From Allobaculum stercoricanis DSM 13633 (lineage in GTDB: Bacteria; Bacillota_I; Bacilli_A; Erysipelotrichales; Erysipelotrichaceae): a DNA stretch of 64,000 nucleotides. Both the position numbers and the translations under genes were made by a program. Below, in pieces: positions 61,988 to 64,000 of the stretch (positions are counted from its first letter, which is position 1; the number at the start of each line of letters is the position of its first letter). The notes below the pieces were generated by a model that was given only the letters and a program-made list of their open reading frames with translations, was not told the origin of the DNA and did not search any database. The DNA lies in assembly GCF_000384195.1 (NCBI RefSeq), contig NZ_KB913034.1:1247714-1311713 (forward strand), in the 5' to 3' direction.

Positions 61988-62937
61988 TGCCATGCCTCCA
62001 GTGAATAATCATCGAGATTTTCTTTGCGAATGAGTTTGACATCCACCAACTGTAGTGAGTCAACGTCTTTTCCTGCAATTAAATCATATGCAGACTTGAT
62101 CGCATTTTTTGCCATCGTATAAGGAGATTGAGCAACTGTTGCCTTTAAATTAGGATCACTAGTCATTCTCGATTTAAAATCTGGTGTACCATCAACACCA
62201 TAAATATACAGATCTTTACGGTTTAACGATTCCGCCGCTGCTGCTGCACCTAGTGCCGATGGATCATTTAAACACATAATAATATCAATTTCAGGATGAT
62301 CCGATAACACTTCAGCTGCTTTTGGCATGGCTTGTTCGAGTTGTCCTTCACACTCTTCTCGAGCGACAACTTTGTATTCTGGATGATCTTTGATCGCATC
62401 TAAAAAGCCTTTAATTCTTTCTCTTCCTGAATCTGCTTGGGCATGTTCCAACAATAAAATCTCACCACGATCCAAATCTTCCATCATGGCTTGGGCACAC
62501 ATCGCCCCCGCTTCATAGTTTTTCGAAACGATCGTTGTTTCAATCAGTTCTTCGTGCTGAATCGAACTGTCAACGACTACAACTGGAATTCGTGCATCTT
62601 TTGCCTTTTTCAAAGCATCTTCTAAAGTTGCAGAATTTACAGGGTTAAGGATAATCGCATCCACCTTATTTTCTATCATTGTTTCGATTTGTTCTTCTTG
62701 TCGATTAGAAGAAAGCATTGGGTCTAGGATCATCAATTGATCCCCTTTTTGTTCAGTTTCTTTTTTCAATTCATTATTGATCACTTCAAAAAAGGGATTG
62801 TTTAAAGTCATAGACGAAACCCCTATTACCCTTGCTTGCGTATTATTCGGGCGATTATAGAAGTCATATAAAATACAGCCACAAAACAGGGTCACACAAC
62901 ATAGGATTGTCCAAAATCCATCATTTTTGTTTTTCAC
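61984..62937 (-). CDS. Membrane-anchored periplasmic-binding-like sugar sensor (RbsB type)
   Basis: A 317-residue protein with a single N-terminal membrane segment (FWTILCCVTLFCGCILYDF, about 8-26) and a RbsB-like two-lobe binding domain: RVIGVSSMTLNNPFFEVINN, ENKVDAIILNPVNS, PVVVVDSS, DSGRERIKGFLDAI, IIMCLNDPSALGAAAAAE and YIYGVDGTPDF. It should bind ribose, galactose, xylose or a similar sugar outside. I start at a GTG (62937), because AGAGGA lies 4 nt upstream, rather than at a TTG six codons earlier. It leads the operon and is joined by a 4-nt overlap to the sensor kinase, with no transporter genes. Confidence 0.9.
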   Translation of the reverse strand: MKNKNDGFWTILCCVTLFCGCILYDFYNRPNNTQARVIGVSSMTLNNPFFEVINNELKKETEQKGDQLMILDPMLSSNRQEEQIETMIENKVDAIILNPVNSATLEDALKKAKDARIPVVVVDSSIQHEELIETTIVSKNYEAGAMCAQAMMEDLDRGEILLLEHAQADSGRERIKGFLDAIKDHPEYKVVAREECEGQLEQAMPKAAEVLSDHPEIDIIMCLNDPSALGAAAAAESLNRKDLYIYGVDGTPDFKSRMTSDPNLKATVAQSPYTMAKNAIKSAYDLIAGKDVDSLQLVDVKLIRKENLDDYSLEAWQ

Positions 62938-63193
62938 TCTTTTTCCTCTTATCAATTTTGATTTATGTTTACGAAATAATCAGTTTAAAAAGTCATCCTT
63001 AGAATACCATTCAACGTAAGTCCATTCCATTAATATTTAATGATCCCAGTCTCTTTTCAAGGCACGATTATGCTTATAGCATAAAATGCTTTTCATCTAT
63101 ACGCGTTACTAATTTTCTATCCCAATCACAAGTACAAATCGAATCTCATTATGACTTTACAAACGTTCATCACACTTCTTTCCTATTAAAAAA
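62938..63193. other. Intergenic, promoter region of the sensory operon
   Basis: About 255 AT-rich bases upstream of the sensory operon with no gene on either strand. The operon's promoter is expected here; I could not pick a convincing -35/-10 pair. Confidence 0.4.
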
Positions 63194-63665
63194 GGCTCTA
63201 TGGAAAATCGTGTGGGATCATCTATTAATCAAGCTGATCGATAACGACTCATATCAATTAACTTCAAGAAGAAATATTCGTCATCTCAAAAACCATAAGA
63301 CATTCTTCGAATCGTTTTGATTCTACTATTGATCCCTTCTATTTTACCATTAGACAAGCGTAGAATCGCATGACTAATCAATCCATTCCAGTGTTTGAGG
63401 ATTAAGTTAGAGAGAACCATTTAAAATGTTCATTCTTTGTCGCATTGCAGATTTCTACAATATGCGTAAGATGATTTGCCATTGTATTTTCGTCACTTGT
63501 CGCATAGGCCTCTTTTAGTTCTTCTTTAATGAGATCTATGGCGAAAAATAGTTCGTTCTCTTTCAATAGCAGTTCCACAACAAGGACAAACAGAATCTTC
63601 TGGAGTAATGACAGCCCCAGGAATAGTTTGACTGATGGTTACAGAACAATAAGTATGCATATGAG
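63194..63665 (-). mobile_element. Decayed ISL3-family insertion sequence
   Basis: Minus-strand fragments read MHTYCSVTISQTIPGAVITP...CPCCGTAIERERTIF (N-terminal zinc-finger region), then DLIKEELKEAYATSDE in another frame, then KHWNGLISHAILRLSNGK and IEGINSRIKTIRRMSYGF, stop, DDEYFFLKL...RYRSA (ISL3 transposase C-terminus). A TGA interrupts the last part, frames shift, and the central catalytic region is deleted. GGCTCTATGGAAAATCGTGT at 63194-63213 resembles an ISL3 terminal inverted repeat; the other end was not found. Confidence 0.75.
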
Positions 63666-63788
63666 ATCTCCTTATGTTGTTTTGTGGTTATTACAATTTT
63701 AAAGAGAGCTCTTATCTTTTGCGAAAAAAGAGATTCAATTTTTGAATCCAAAAGACAAATCACACAGTTTTACTTAGAACCATTAAAA

Positions 63789-63841
63789 ATCCCTTTTCGT
63801 GACAACAGATTTTTATTGATTTTGTTGTCACGAAAAGGGAT
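63789..63841 (-). terminator. Terminator-like 19-bp perfect inverted repeat
   Basis: ATCCCTTTTCGTGACAACA (63789-63807) and its exact complement (63823-63841) surround a 15-nt loop. On the minus strand it is followed by UUUUU, so it most likely ends the DUF2500 transcript that enters from the right edge. The stem is unusually long and perfect. Confidence 0.75.
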
Positions 63842-63891
63842 AGAATTATCTTAAATATTGTTTAATTATTATTGTTTATTCCATTTTTAGT

Positions 63892-64000
63892 TTATCTATT
63901 TCGTTCAAATGATAAATATCTTGTACCTTGAAAGTTCAGTTGTCCTTGATCTTTCTCTGCTAGCATGCCGTACTCTGATCCGGGAACAGTGAATTCCATT
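63892..64000 (-). CDS. DUF2500-like protein, C-terminal end (partial)
   Basis: The last 35 codons of a minus-strand gene that continues beyond the window: MEFTVPGSEYGMLAEKDQGQ then LNFQGTRYLSFERNR and a stop. The pattern G.LxE.D.GxLxFQGTRYLxFER is the C-terminus of DUF2500 proteins, small membrane-anchored proteins of unknown function. Only the tail is visible, so the start and length are unknown. Confidence 0.6.
   Translation of the reverse strand, partial: MEFTVPGSEYGMLAEKDQGQLNFQGTRYLSFERNR

Overview
The window reads as a chromosomal segment of a low-GC, Gram-positive member of the Bacillota. The gene content and order resemble the Erysipelotrichia (inferred from style, not proven): lipoproteins with Bacillota-type lipoboxes, an N-terminally extended L27 with its Prp protease gene, tmcAL next to yceD-rpmF, recJ-apt-relA, rplU-prp-rpmA-obgE, pyrH-frr-uppS-cdsA-rseP, and a mannose-family PTS. 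Most genes lie on the minus strand. No tRNA, rRNA or CRISPR array was recognised.

Layout. 0.1-3.9 kb: rpmF and yceD behind a consensus promoter, a cyclophilin lipoprotein, tmcAL and a YdcF-like protein. 3.9-7.1 kb: two paralogous lipoproteins separated by a relic copy of the relA 3' end (a tandem duplication), a secreted protein with a small membrane protein, and a probable group II intron remnant just beyond the relA terminator. 7.1-11.9 kb: relA, apt, recJ. 11.9-14.2 kb: a decaying accessory island with a type-44-like polymorphic toxin, a membrane protein that may be its immunity partner, a zinc-ribbon ORF, a broken lipoprotein and a C39-like peptidase fragment. 14.3-18.6 kb: ruvAB, serC, and a serA interrupted by an in-frame amber codon. 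18.9-31 kb: exoA and a glycosyltransferase, an SdpI-like protein, an XRE membrane-protein operon with a palindromic operator, the L21-Prp-L27-Obg operon, a HAD phosphatase, a flavin-binding protein, dnaE, and a BlaI-like regulator behind a (CAAT)8 tract. 31-41 kb: nrnA, ackA, an Old-Yellow-Enzyme family reductase with a degraded second copy, and smc-ftsY-ylxM. 41-48 kb: hemolysin III-like protein, a secreted DUF5648 protein whose putative promoter spacer contains ten G residues, and rseP-cdsA-uppS-frr-pyrH. 48-54.4 kb: an ABC ATPase/CARDB/FtsX triad, a radical SAM protein and a complete type III toxin-antitoxin locus (ToxI repeats plus ToxN). 54.5-63 kb: a mannose-family PTS operon, a divergent HAD phosphatase, and a four-gene operon of two substrate-binding proteins around a two-component system with no permease. 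63.2-64 kb: a dead ISL3-family element, a 19-bp inverted repeat and the end of a DUF2500 gene.

Most informative parts. The ToxIN locus has three exact 34-nt repeats, a promoter, a leaky terminator and a ToxN with the T52-S53-K55 active-site signature. The permease-less sensory operon next to the PTS looks like an extracytoplasmic sugar-sensing module. Two simple-sequence tracts, G10 at 43.8 kb and (CAAT)8 at 31.0 kb, sit in 5' control regions and suggest phase-variable expression. Several genes are broken (serA, the 13.4-kb lipoprotein, the C39 peptidase, an OYE copy, an ISL3 transposase), which points to a genome that is losing genes.
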